Of a stretch of DNA of 64,000 nt, positions 19,269 to 29,719 are shown one piece after another. The translations under genes and the position numbers were made by a program. Where the stretch lies: contig JAUMIR010000015.1 of NCBI GenBank assembly GCA_030847615.1, positions 3,365,501 to 3,429,500 on the forward strand, written 5' to 3'. The DNA comes from Gambelia wislizenii. Lineage: Eukaryota > Chordata > Lepidosauria > Squamata > Crotaphytidae. The notes beneath the pieces were generated by a model. That model did not search any database. It saw only the letters and a list, made by a program, of their open reading frames with translations, and was not told where the DNA came from. Numbering within the stretch: position 1 is the first letter of the stretch; each line of letters starts with the position of its first letter.

Positions 19269-19971
19269 TGATTCTGCTGTTCCTTGGGCATTGATGCTTC
19301 TATAACCTCAGCCTTCTTTCCTTCAAACGCTGCTATGTTGGGCATATAATATTCTCATTGTTTGTCACCTTGAATCTTAAAAGTCCTGTAGGATTTTTAA
19401 GCACACCATTTTGGACAGCTTTTTTCAGACTTACCTTCCCACCAGTTCTTTGCAGATGGCAAATCATGTTTAATTAATTTATTTATTTTTGCATAAATTC
19501 CAATGTATCACTGAAGCCACTGTACCATAAAGTTGGTGGGTGAGGATGATGATGATAGTGGCCTAAATCCTGTTGTTAGCTTTGACTAGAGCAGACCTAT
19601 TGAATCAATGGGATTTTCCTATGTGTTGAGTCATCATACAGCAATTGACTGAATGGGTCTGCTGTAGTTGGGAATAACCAACAGGATACTGGCCAGTATC
19701 ATCATTGTTTGGGGATGATGGTAGTTCCAGTGGCAAGAGGGGCTTGGATTGATTCCAAACCAACTGGAAAAGATCTGGAAGATGTCATCACAAATACAAT
19801 CTCAGCACAATTACACAAACCAGCACTGCTTGGCACATGACACATTATCCAAAGATGTCTCAACGATGCCTAGATTTTGGAGAGAATCTGTACCAATGAT
19901 GATCCAAAACTCCAGTCAGTAACACCTGGTGGACTGCAAGAGAATTATTTGTATTAATATTATTGATAATA
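19269..19971. other. No gene seen
   Basis: Unique-looking intergenic or intronic sequence. No exon is supported. Confidence 0.4.
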
Positions 19972-20287
19972 CAGGTTGAGTCTCCCTAATCCAGGATTCT
20001 GAAATGCAAAATATTCCAAAATCCAAAATTGTCCACATGGGTGACTGAGATAGTGACACCTTTGCTTTTTGATGGTTCAGTGTACGCAAACTTTGTTTCA
20101 TGCACAACATTATTAAAAATATTATGTACAAAATGACCTTCAGGCTCTGTGTATAAGGTGTATAGGAAACATAAATGAACTTTCTGTTTAGACTTGGATC
20201 CCAATTCCAAGATATCTCATGATGTATAAGCAAATATTCCAAAATACCTCTGGTCCCAAGCATTTCAGATAAAGGAAACTCAACCTG
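19972..20287 (-). mobile_element. Tc1/mariner-superfamily MITE with mammal-like sequence
   Basis: The ends caggttgagtctccctaatc and ggaaactcaacctg are inverted repeats flanked by TA. The interior (cacctttgctttttgatggt, accttcaggctctgtgtata, aaatattccaaaatacctct) closely resembles a Tigger/Kanga-like element I know from mammalian genomes. The 209-codon frame running through it is fortuitous. Confidence 0.8.
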
Positions 20288-21362
20288 TATATCCATCATC
20301 TTCATTGGGCATTTTTTAATTCTATTTTTTTCCGGTGTGGGGAAAGTCTTTCTGGTTACCAACACATGCCTAAAATACGTCCCCTCCGGGTTTGGCTCTC
20401 TATGACTTCCCAGGAAAATTAGATCACTTTTTAATATTACATGTAGACCCACATGCTTTTGGTGGGGGTCAGACTCCAAATGACCATCTGTGGCATGTGA
20501 AACCGAGTGAGCATCTGTGCTTTTAAAATAGCCCTCTCCTTCCAAGGGACGGATGGAAAGAGGGTATTTCTGTCCCTACCCCCAGTCATAGACATTTCTG
20601 GAAACCCTTTCTGGAGTGGATGACTGACGTAATTAAATCAGACAACTCCCCTCGCCCCACTACAATTAATGTATAGAAGGAAAATAGGAATGAAAACAGA
20701 TTTAATTGCCTTTTAAGCCTGATTTTTAATTTATTTTTTAATTTTAAAGGGACCACCATTCTCTCTTCCTCTTTTCTTTTTTGATGGATGAAGCTTATAT
20801 TCTAAACCTGCCAAATTCTAATATGTATCTCATTTTTTAAAAAATGTTCATATCATACTTCAAATACAGGTGTGTACTGTATTTTAAATATATGCACGAT
20901 TTGTAAATATGCATGTGTTTTCACAAATCTGCTTTTCTTTCTCTGTTTGGTTTGGTTTAAGAATTTCAGGACGATGATGACTTTTTCTGTGTTTAAGCAT
21001 TCCAGTTTTATTCCTCTTCTTTTCCCCCCTGAACAGGTCCATGGCTATATCATAAAAATGAACAGCTATACTACTTGCTAATTTTAAAATACAGATGGGG
21101 AGCAGATGAGCTCTGGGTTGTTGATTATTATTATTATTATTCTTAGGATTGCAGTCACTGTTTTAGAAAAGGGAAGCTTTTTATTTCAGTGGACTCTCTT
21201 AAAGATTTTTTTTCCCATAAGAATCCAGCTGAAAGTGACAAGAGGAGGAAGGATGAAGAAACTGGCAAGAAATTAGCATCTTCTTTTCCTTTCTGATCCC
21301 TGGGGAGGGGAGGGAGGGGAACAAATTTTTCATTGAGACATCAATTTAATTTCTTCTTACCT
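20288..21362. other. No gene seen
   Basis: AT-rich sequence with an ATT run near 21126. There is no supported exon. The plus strand of the right edge reads ttcttac, the complement of a GTAAGAA donor discussed under the next entry. Confidence 0.4.
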
Positions 21363-21790
21363 TTTGGAGAGAAGAAACAGGAGACCTGAACTGAGGATCT
21401 TCTTTACGCAGGGAAAAAAAGAGACACAACAGGAGCCAATTCTGGCGATCCAGAGATGTACAGATGGTCCACCCAGCCTATTCTTCTCCGCTTTTGTCTG
21501 GAAGGGTGTGTTCAGTGCGTGTGCATTGCACACTTGCTCCTTCCTTGCGGCACCACTGCTGCAGCCCCTCCTAGACCGGCGTCTGAATTTACCCTCTTGC
21601 GAGAGGGTTTCTGGGCCGATGAATCAGCTAGACCAAGTATTTTCTATTTTTGGTGCCAGAGAGAAAGGAGGAGCAGAGTATCCAAGGAACGGTGCAGGTT
21701 TCCCTCTGTTTTATGTACAGTGCGCGTTCTATCATAGCCGGAGATCATTATCGCCTCTGGCAATGCAGGAGAAAAGCGTGGTGGCTTAAA
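21363..21790 (-). other. Candidate non-coding first exon and promoter of MLLT11
   Basis: This non-repetitive, moderately CpG-containing block ends on the minus strand with ctccaaaag|gtaagaag, a good splice donor at 21362/21361. It lies about 8.6 kb upstream of the MLLT11 coding exon, a spacing similar to mammals as I remember it. No cDNA support is available and no start site is visible. A plus-strand frame of 141 codons also spans it (21364-21789) but has no recognisable family. Confidence 0.3.
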
Positions 21791-21851
21791 AATAAAATTA
21801 TAAGATAATTGCTATATTATTTGTCTGGGCGGGGGGAATAAAACTACATAA

Positions 21852-22853
21852 GGGACATTATCAGACTAGCATCTAAACATGCTGTAATTCCATGAATGAA
21901 GATAGTGGGAGCATTGTGGCATTATAACACTGATTATCGCATGTCGCTGTAATCACGCAAAAGAAACGCCACAGTTTTATCGCACAATGATCACTAGCAC
22001 TTCAAGAACAGGGGTTTATTTCCACGATTTGGCATGGGTGAGATTTCAGTGGTTATCTCAAGAAGGCACGAGAACACTTAAAACTCCCCCAAAAAGCCTT
22101 AATTAAGAAAATGTTGCATGTTACGGTGTATAAGACAATTTTTAAACCCAGGAAAATCTCCTCAAAAGTTGGGGGTCGTCTTATATTCCAGGTATACGGC
22201 AGTTGCGGGTTGGGGAAGCGCGGAAGGGTGGCTGGCTGTGGGGGGAAGCTTGCTAGCCACATCCTGCATTTCCCGAGTCCAAGATGGGGCTGCCAACCCC
22301 ATCTCAGGTTCGGGAAAGGCGAAGGGGTGGTTGGATGCGGGGGAAGCTTGCCAGCCGCCACCCCCTCCCCGTTTCCCGAAGCCATGATGGGGGGACTGGC
22401 TGGACGGGAGTAGTCTTATACGACGAGTATATCCCAAACTCTGTATTTTAAGTGGGAAAGTTGGGGGTCGTCTTATACGCCCAGTCATCTTATACGGTGG
22501 AAAATATGGAATGAACACAGAAGCACAGAAACAAACCTAAAAACATGCAAACTAAAGGGGAGAGTTGTGCTTCGTTTTTGCATTCTCACCCAGAGGTTTT
22601 CTCACTGAGGACCCCCCATTCACGCTGTAATCTCACAATTGCAATGGGCTGTAGTTTTGCACACAGTCAATAGTGCAAAAAGAGCGCTATTGACGATCTA
22701 TTGACAGCTTGTCCGTGAATGAGAAAGAACGCCTTTTTTGCGGCTGGAGCACTGGCTAATAACGTGATGATGATGACATTGTGCGATAGCGGGGCCCATT
22801 CATGCAACCCTGATGTCGTAATCCCACAGTTTTTGCCACGTCTGAGAATGTCC
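21852..22853. mobile_element. Harbinger-like inverted-repeat element hosting another MITE
   Basis: The outer ends gggacattatcagact and cgtctgagaatgtcc are inverted repeats related to family E. The interior has several internal inverted words (ggggcccattcatg and gaccccccattcacg are related). The flanks TAA and TAT are a near-match to a 3-bp duplication. A second element occupies 22118-22510. Confidence 0.55.
22118..22510. mobile_element. MITE with TTACGGTGTATAAGAC ends
   Basis: The left end ttacggtgtataagac and the right end catcttatacggtgg are inverted repeats. The motif gttgggggtcgtcttata occurs twice (about 22169 and 22460). GC-rich inner arms repeat the gggaagcttgc-agcc word. It resembles a common reptile element carrying GGGGGTCGTCTTATACGCCC. 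Confidence 0.7.
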
Positions 22854-22859
22854 TATGTG

Positions 22860-23401
22860 TGTGCTGTTGGAGGCTGTGAAGAGGGGTCATGGTGTGGAAT
22901 AATGTTTTCCCACCCTACTAGAAATTAAGGATCATCTGGCAAAACTGACAGAAAATAGATTTAGGGAAGATGGAAGCAACCCACATCTTCGCATACTTCC
23001 AGGATTAGCTGGTGGAACCCCTTGCTACAGTATGTACCTTGTGGGGGGGCATTGGCAAGGGAAGAGAGATTTGTCCATAGTCGCTACCAAGTATGGGGGT
23101 AAATGGAACCTCCAGCTTCTGGGGCAGTCTCCCTGCAGAGTTGGCCAGATGTCAGGGCCTGGCCCTGAGTCTCCAGTTCTCATGGGTCACATGCAGATGG
23201 GAGACAAGGATGCAATACAAATTCTCCCATTTGGGGGTCCAGGGTGCTCAGCTCTGGACAAGAGCAAAAGGGCCATGCACAAATCCATCACATTCACTTG
23301 TACTCAGGACTTCAGAATTCCTTTAATTCTAAATGTATCTCCTTTATACCCAGCTACAGCAGCTGGATCTCGGGGTCCTAGTGAAAGAAAAGCAAAATAA
23401 A
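22860..23401. other. No gene seen; possible L fragment
   Basis: A stretch at about 23140-23180 (ttggccagatgtcagggcct, ggccctgagtctccag) resembles the start of the unclassified family L. Nothing else is recognised. Confidence 0.35.
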
Positions 23402-24058
23402 AGTCAACCCCCATATCCACAGGGGATACGTTCCAAGACACCCCTGTGGATACCTGAAACCGTGGATAACAGGAAACCCAATTATTTTCAGTGAGAAAAA
23501 TGTTAGAAGAATCACACTGGAGGACCTAGAAATGCCTAGAGAGAACGTGTCCAGAGGAGGGCGACCAGGATGGTGGGAGGTCTGGAAGCCATGATGCCCT
23601 ATGAGGAGCAGCTTAGGGAGCCGGGCATGTTTAGTCTGGAGAAGAGAAGGTTGAGAGGGGACACGATGGCCATGTTTAAATATTTGAAGGGATCTCATAC
23701 TGAGGATGGAGCAAGCTTGTTTTCTGCTGCTTGAGAGACTAGGACACGGAACAATGGGTTCAAACTAAAGGAAAAGAGATTCCACCTAAACATTATTAGG
23801 AAGAACTTCCTGACAGTAAGAGCTGTTTGGAAGTGGAATCCACTGCTGCCTCATAGTGTGGTGGAGTCTCCTTCTTTGGAGGCTTTTAAAAAGAGGCTGG
23901 ACGGCCATCTGTCTGGAATGATTTGATTGTGTATTCCTGCATGGCAGAATGGGGTTGGACTGGATGGCCCTTGGGGTCTCTTCCAGCTCTATGATTCTAT
24001 GATTCTATATATTTTCAGACGTGGATAAGTGAAACAGTAGATACCGAGGTCAACTTGT
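23402..24058 (+). mobile_element. Family B MITE split by CR1
   Basis: The left arm (23402-23546) begins agtcaacccccatatccac and reaches gacctagaaatgcctagaga. The right arm (24010-24058) reads ttttcagacgtggataagtg to gaggtcaacttgta. CR1 sequence fills the gap. Confidence 0.8.
23547..24009 (+). mobile_element. CR1 LINE nested in family B
   Basis: It runs from gtgtccagaggagggcgacc to ctatgattctatgattctat. Its 3' repeats abut the resumed family B sequence. A stop codon and an altered ending break the coding region (ctgcttgagagactaggaca). Confidence 0.9.
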
Positions 24059-24426
24059 ACAGTCATACATCAATTAACAAAGCTTTCCATAAAGAAGCTC
24101 CTTTTTGCTGCTGCCTAGTCTTCCCTTTTTCTCCTTGTCCTCTGTCCAGCTGGGCATTTTTTAGCACAATCAGCATTAGGAGGAGGATGAAGGAGGGCCC
24201 GGGAAACACAGACTTCAGGCTGCTGCAGCGTGTCTGCAGGAAACAATGCATTAAAGTTCGAGGTAGGGAAGAATAAGATTCTGACCTAGCTGGTTCTATT
24301 GCAGCTTGTGTGGCTGCCTACAGCAGGCAAGGTAAATAACCTTAGTGGGCATGCGTGAGCAGCAAAACAGAAAAAGGCAAAGCAGATAAACCTACCTCCG
24401 CAGCTACACCCAGCTTGTTTAAAAAG
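24059..24426. other. No gene seen; Tigger-like scrap at left
   Basis: The first 50 bp (acagtcatacatcaattaac, aaagctttcc) look like the end of another Tc1/mariner-type element. The block near 24140-24200 resembles 3700-3760. No exon is supported. Confidence 0.35.
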
Positions 24427-24438
24427 CATAGATCTGTA

Positions 24439-25071
24439 ATGTGAAGTCGAAGGCTTTCACGGCCGGCATCCATAGGTTTTTTGTGTTTTCTTCCCAGGCT
24501 GTGAGGCTGTGTTCTGGAAGAGTTTCTTTCTGATGTTTCGCCTGCATCTGTGGCTGGCATCTTCAGAGAATGGTTGGGTAGAAGAGTGCCTGGGGTTTAT
24601 ATTCTGTGAGTCCCTGTTGGAGAGGGTATGTAAATTTGTGTACTGTACAGTTGATCCTTCACAGTTGCTGGGGTTTGGTTGCAGGACCCCTCGTGGATAC
24701 CAAAATTCGTGAATACTCAAGTCCCATTATCTGCAATGGCAAAGCAAAATGGTGTCCCTTATATAAAATGGCAAAATCAAGTTTTGCTTTTTGGATTATT
24801 ATTTTTTAAAGAATATTTTCAAGCCGTGACTACTTAAATCTGTGGACGCCAAGTCCATGGATACAGAGGGACAACTGTATTTGAATGGCTAGTTCCTTGG
24901 GGGTGGGGAGGGAGAGATATACAAGGAGGATTAGTGTCTGTTTGGCTAATGGTCCATTGTCTGCTGGAAATCCTATTCTCTGAAGATGCCAGCCACAGAC
25001 GCAGGCAAAAAGTCAGGAATAAACTCTTCCAGAACACAGCCTCACCGCCTGGAAAAAACCCACAAAGAACC
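24439..25071. mobile_element. Penelope-like insertion with inverted ends
   Basis: The left part begins atgtgaagtcgaaggctttc and includes catctgtggctggcatcttc. The right part contains the complementary gaagatgccagccacagacg and cttccagaacacagcctcac. The whole is flanked by a 12-bp repeat, catagatctgta, at 24427-24438 and about 25072-25083. Such inverted, partly duplicated ends are known for Penelope-like elements. A family A copy sits inside it. Confidence 0.75.
24648..24877 (+). mobile_element. Family A MITE nested in the Penelope-like element
   Basis: The termini cagttgatccttcacagttg and cagagggacaactg are flanked by TA. The Penelope-like sequence continues on each side (gtaaatttgtgta and atttgaatggctagttcctt). 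Confidence 0.85.
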
Positions 25072-25083
25072 CATAGATCTGTA

Positions 25084-25467
25084 CATTTGGCTCGCAAAAT
25101 GGAAAAGTGGACATTGGGGAAAGGGAGAAAAATGCAGTTTGAAAGCCCCTTTCAAATGGTCCCTAGAAGGTTCCAATGGGTTTTTGTTTACTTGTGCAAG
25201 ACTTCCTTGACCTGGGACTTGGCTAGACGGGCTATTGACCCCGTCTTAGAGCTTTGAAGTTGAAACAATAAAGGGCTTTTGCTCTGTTTTACCCCTGGGC
25301 AGTCCTGATGATCCCTGGGGCAAAGACAGGGTGAAGACACGGGAAAGATGGGGTAACGCTGTTAAAACTGTTTCAGCAAACTACCCGGGGGGGGGGGACC
25401 ACCTTATCAAGGAAAAAATGGATTGGGCCCTGCAGGAGACCCTACTGGGACACTGGCCCATTTCTGC
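25084..25467. other. No gene seen
   Basis: Contains a G run at 25388-25398 and otherwise unique-looking sequence. Confidence 0.4.
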
Positions 25468-26150
25468 ATAGAATCATAGAATTATAGAATCATAGAGTTG
25501 GCAGAGACCCCAAGGGCCATCCAGTCCAATCCCATTCTGCCATGCAGGAACACACAAATAAATCATTCCCGACAGATGGCTATCCAGCCTCTGTTTAAAT
25601 ACGTCCAAAGATAGAGACTCCACCACACTCCCAGGCAGCATATTCCACTCCCAAGCATCTCTTACTGTCAGGAAGTTCTTCCTAATGTTCAAGTGGAATC
25701 TATTTTCCTGGAGTTTGAACCCATTGCTCCGTGTCCTAGTCTCTGGAGCAGCAGAAAACAAGTTTGCTCCATCCTCAGGATGACATCCCTTCAAATATTG
25801 AAACATGGCTATCATGTCCCCTCTCAACTTTCCCATCCCCAGGCTAAACATGCCCAGCTCCCATAGCCACTCCTCATAGGGCATCATGGCTTCCAGACCT
25901 CCCACCATCCTGGTCGCCCTTCTCTGGACACGTTCCAGCTTTTCAATATCCTTTTTGAATTGTGGTGCCCAGAGCTGGACACAGTATTCTAGGTGAGGCA
26001 TGACCAAAGCAGAATAGAGTGGCACTATTTTTTCCCTTGATCTAGACACTATACTCCTATTGATGCAGCCTACAATTGCATTGGCTTTTTTAGCTGCTGC
26101 GTCACACTACTGACTCATGTTCAGTTTGTGGTCCACTAAGACTCCTAGAT
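25468..26150 (-). mobile_element. CR1 LINE with a 191-codon polymerase remnant
   Basis: The minus-strand frame 25474-26049 has [35 protein letters not shown] and [14 protein letters not shown], the C-terminal CR1 region. The palm motifs are absent. It ends in the 3' repeat tagaatcatagaattatag. Confidence 0.9.
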
Positions 26151-26646
26151 GACACTGCCATCCACGTTGCACGCTCTGAAGCCAAGACGTCCCACAACAT
26201 GTGACCAAGGCCAGTCACAGGCAGGAGGCTATGATCACATGCTGAGCACCTGTTTCTTGGCTTCAGAGAGAGCAACTCGGATCACAACGGTAGCGGCTTC
26301 TTAGAGAGGCCAGCGTGCCAATATGGACTCCATCCCATTTCATGCAGGTAATGGGGGAGAAATGGTCCAGATCCTGAGCCAAAATACACTGACAAGGAGC
26401 CGGCATATTCTGGCTTGCATAGATGAGCTCCTGGTTGTTTCAGTTTACAGGTAAATATTGTTAGTTTTGCAGGAAAGTTTTTCTGAAACACATTGAACTG
26501 CTCTTCTTTTTTGTGGTACTTTTCTCTCTCTAAGCTATTACTGTACCACCTGTGCTACCAAATTATCTGTTAAAGAAGTCATACTGCAAAACCACAACTA
26601 CTTTATTAACTGAGATATGCCTGTAGATTCCTCCAATACTGAAGTA
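26151..26646. other. No gene seen
   Basis: The pair ctgaagccaag and cttggcttcag forms a loose inverted repeat of about 100 bp at 26177-26270. No family is recognised. Confidence 0.4.
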
Positions 26647-26855
26647 CAGGGGGACCCCCATATCCACAGATTCAGTATCCATGGTTTCACTTATCCCCAA
26701 CTGAAAAAAAACTTCTCTCTAGGCATTTCTAGGTCCTCCAGCGCAACTCTATGGTCAACTTCCAGCAAAAATAATAGGGTTCCCTATTATCCATGATTTC
26801 AGGTATCCACGAGGGGTCTTGGAACATATCCCCTGCAGATATGGGGGTTGACCTG
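26647..26855 (-). mobile_element. Family B Tigger-like MITE
   Basis: The ends cagggggacccccatatcc and tatgggggttgacctg are inverted repeats with TA outside. The core is ctctctaggcatttctaggt and ggtcaacttccagc. A family A copy follows after TATA. Confidence 0.8.
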
Positions 26856-26859
26856 TATA

Positions 26860-27050
26860 CAGTTGTTCCTCCGTATCCACGGATTTGGTATCCAAGGACT
26901 TAAGTATTCACGGCTTGAAAATATCCTTTAAAAAATAAAAAGCAAACCTTGATTTTGCCATCTTATATAAGGGACACCATTTTGCGATGCCATTGCATAT
27001 AAAGAGACTTGAGTATTGATGGATTTGGGTATCCATGGGGGGTCCTGGAG
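26860..27050 (-). mobile_element. Family A MITE, 3' truncated
   Basis: It begins cagttgttcctccgtatcca and is lost after tccatggggggtcctggag. Confidence 0.75.
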
Positions 27051-27154
27051 AGACAAAAATTTGCTTCCCTAGATATGACCTTGGGGGGGTGTCCTTTCAG
27101 GGGTAGTCCTGTTGGATAATCCTTTCCTGCCCCCTCCTAAAGTCATCACAGACT

Positions 27155-27243
27155 TTAAATTAAAAAAAAGTAAAAAAAAAACACACCATCAAATTGGTTA
27201 TCATTTTGTTTGATGGGTTTTTTTTACTTTTTTTTAATTACAT
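27155..27243. repeat. Inverted repeat, poly-A/T-rich arms
   Basis: The arm aattaaaaaaaagtaaaaaa with ccatcaaa pairs with tttgatggg and ttttttacttttttttaatt. It may derive from two LINE tails in opposite orientation. Confidence 0.5.
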
Positions 27244-27412
27244 TCAAAACAGAGCTCAGTTATGTACAATAATGTTCCAGTATAACAAAAGCAGGAAAAT
27301 AAAAATGCCAAAGGAGGAAAAATGACCACATTAGTTGTAAGTTTCTACCCTAGGTGACCAAATGTTCAAATATAAGTCCATTTGTTAAAAAAAAAAAAAA
27401 AATTAAAAAAAT

Positions 27413-27949
27413 CCTGTCTATACAAGGCAACAGAATGTGGATTGATGCGCACTAATGCCAATTCACAGTAGCTTTTATTTGTCTTAATGGTTTTTTGGCA
27501 AGATCACAGGCGTGCGAAGTTATCCACATGTTCAAACAGGCATGCCTGTGAATCAAGATGGCATGCGTGAGTGAATTACTTGCGTTTTTATTGTCACCAG
27601 TTGCCATTGCTGAATAGTATTTTTTGTAAAGCATAGGCAAGTGTGATATTCCACTTAAATAAATAGAAAAAAGGCTATTTTGTCACCTCAGTGCACAATT
27701 GCTATGGCGAGAATCCAACATGGCAGTTTCGGGCACTTGCCTTGTTAGCAAGCTCCACCCCCTGCGCACATACGACCAATTAGCTTTCCACTTCTGCTTT
27801 TATTGGGAATGCGCACCAAAGCGAATCGGTTGTTCGATCGAGAGGGAATGCACATTCACTGCAGAGCTTTTTAAAAAAATATGGGGAAAGCTGCAAATTT
27901 GCGTTAATGCGCAGCAATCTGCATTATTTTGCCTCATCTAGACAACCCT
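27413..27949. mobile_element. Family H inverted-repeat transposon
   Basis: The left end cctgtctatacaaggcaa and right end ttgcctcatctagacaaccc are inverted repeats. The interior has gagaatccaacatggcagtt (a YY1-like site), accaattagctttccac, and a repeated gggaatgcgcacca or gggaatgcacattcac. Related copies are at 42452-43110 and 58915-59977. There is no transposase frame. Confidence 0.65.
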
Positions 27950-28036
27950 AACTTTTGCCAACTTGACCACACTCTGATGTTGCATGGCCACACGTGTCCC
28001 AGTTTCCATTTGCAAACTGTTGGAGGGTATGGTATC
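27950..28036 (+). mobile_element. Family J right end
   Basis: The words acttttgccaacttgaccac, actctgatgttgcatggcc and the terminus ctgttggagggtatg are present. Confidence 0.6.
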
Positions 28037-28934
28037 GGCCTTTATAGGGCATCCCCAGTACTGCCTGGAAATAGACCAGTTTGACACATTTTGAAATACC
28101 GTACGTATGTACAACCCAGCTTGGTCAGAATGCTCATCAGCGTAACAAATGCCTCTCTCCATCCTTCCCTTACGCATGAACTATGCATAAGGTGTTTCCC
28201 CTAAGCTAAAGGGAGGAATCGACAGGCCAGCTACCCTATATGAAGGGTTCATATAGAGTCCTTAACTTCTTCAACTTTTATCTGCAATCCGTGATTGGAC
28301 TGAAAAGGTATTTAACCTTTAGAGAAACCTGGTGCATGATACTAAGCTCTGCACTTTGCAAATGTTTTTGAATGTGCATTCTGCAGCCACTTTGCAACGT
28401 TTCCTGGAAATGAAGCAAAATGGTTACCGAAGCGTTGCTTTTAGAAACACAGTTACCCCCAGAATGAACTCTTGCTAGACCGTGAGCAATATCAGGGAAA
28501 CAGAAAGCCTGGGCCTTTGTCACTTTTACTTCCATTATTTTAGCCAGAGGAAAAGGAGGAACGGGGACAAAAAACGCTGGCAAGATGAAAAGGGTGGCTG
28601 AATGGAAGTCTTGGATTCCCAGCCCGGGTGCTCCCCAGGGTTCTGGGTGTAACTATTAATTCTGGTGACGCGGCTCTTTAAAAAGAGTGACAAAGGGTCC
28701 CTTGTTGGGGCTCGAAGCAGTAAGGAAATGGGTGAGAAAGCCAAAGGGGGCTTTTGTGAGTACAGATGAGGGTCTGTATTCTATTCAACCCTTTCGGTGT
28801 GCCCCCCCTGAAAAGTCACACCGAGCAAAGTGTGCAAGAATTCAATCCTTCCTGGCCTCTGAGCGCCATTGTCACTTCCATGAACGCAAGAGCCTTCCTT
28901 TGCGGGGAGGAAGCTCTGTCTTGATTTGGGTCCA
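28037..28934. other. No gene seen
   Basis: Unique-looking sequence; short open frames here match nothing. The left edge (tactgcctggaaatag, accagtttgacac) may be a scrap of family D. Confidence 0.4.
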
Positions 28935-29112
28935 ACAATTTGAGGAGTTTGGTGTCAACAGTATGCTGATGACATCCAACTCTATGTTTCTTTTGCATCC
29001 AGTGCCAAGGGAGGTGTTTCATTGCTAAAGCAGTGTCTGCAGTCAGTGTCGGATTGGATAAGGGCAAATGGAAGTTTAATCCAGACAACACGGAGGTGCT
29101 CCTGGTCAGTTG
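28935..29112 (+). pseudogene. L2-like LINE reverse-transcriptase fragment
   Basis: In frame it reads YADDIQLYVSF, the catalytic palm motif (Y-A-D-D) of LINE polymerases, then LKQCLQSVSDWIRANG. A frameshift follows, after which FNPDNTEVLLVS appears in another frame. This spacing (motif, then a CL..V..WM..N.L..N segment) is typical of L2-type LINEs. It is not functional. Confidence 0.65.
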
Positions 29113-29151
29113 AAAAGCAAATTGGGGAACAGGGATTCAGCCTGTGCTAGT

Positions 29152-29527
29152 ATCATAGAATTGTAGAGTTGGAAGAGACCACAAAGGCAATCCAGTCCAA
29201 CCTCCTGGCATGCAGGAAATCTTGATCAAAGCATCCCCGACAGATGGCCATCCAGCCTCTGTTTAAAAACCTCCAAGGAAGGAGACCCCACCACGCTCCG
29301 AGGGAGTGTCTTCCACTGCCGAACAGCTCTTACCGTCAGAAAGTTCTTCCTAATGTTTAGGTGGAATCTCTGTTCCTGGAGCTTGCATCCATTGCTCCGT
29401 GTTCCAGTCTCTGGAGCAGCAGAAAACAAGCCTGCTCCATCCTCAACGTGACACCCCTTCAAATACTTAAATAGGGCTATCATATTGCCCCTTAACTGTT
29501 TTTTTTCCAGGCTAAACATACCCAACT
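29152..29527 (-). mobile_element. CR1 LINE 3' fragment
   Basis: It runs from tcatagaattgtagagttgg through ccatccagcctctgtttaaa to ccaggctaaacatacccaac. Its subfamily (ttgcatccattgctccgtgt, gttccagtctctgg) matches the copies at 44034 and 57386 rather than the others. Confidence 0.88.
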
Positions 29528-29540
29528 CTGCTGAATTTGG

Positions 29541-29719
29541 TCATTGTTGTTTTGTGCCTTCCAGTCATTTCTAATTTATGGCGACCCTAAAGTGAACCTA
29601 TAACAGGGTTTCCTTGGCAAGGTTTGGTCAGAAGGGGTTTGCTTTGCCATCCTTTGAGGCTGAGAGTGTGTGACTAGCCCAAGGTCACCCAGTGAGTTTC
29701 CATGGTCTCCAGAGTCATA
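29541..29719 (-). mobile_element. tRNA-derived SINE, 5' end missing
   Basis: On the minus strand it has the body ggaaactcactgggtgacct, tcagcctcaaaggatggcaa, the aaccctgttataggttcac block and the tail gtcgccataaatta-like with ggaaggcacaaaacaaca. The A and B boxes are lost. Confidence 0.7.

Noticed and set aside
19916..20545. 209-codon minus-strand frame
   Set aside because: Most of it is the Tc1/mariner-type MITE at 19972-20287.
21364..21789. 141-codon plus-strand frame as a protein gene
   Set aside because: There is no recognisable domain, no clear start context or splice sites, and the block is better explained as a possible non-coding exon on the other strand.
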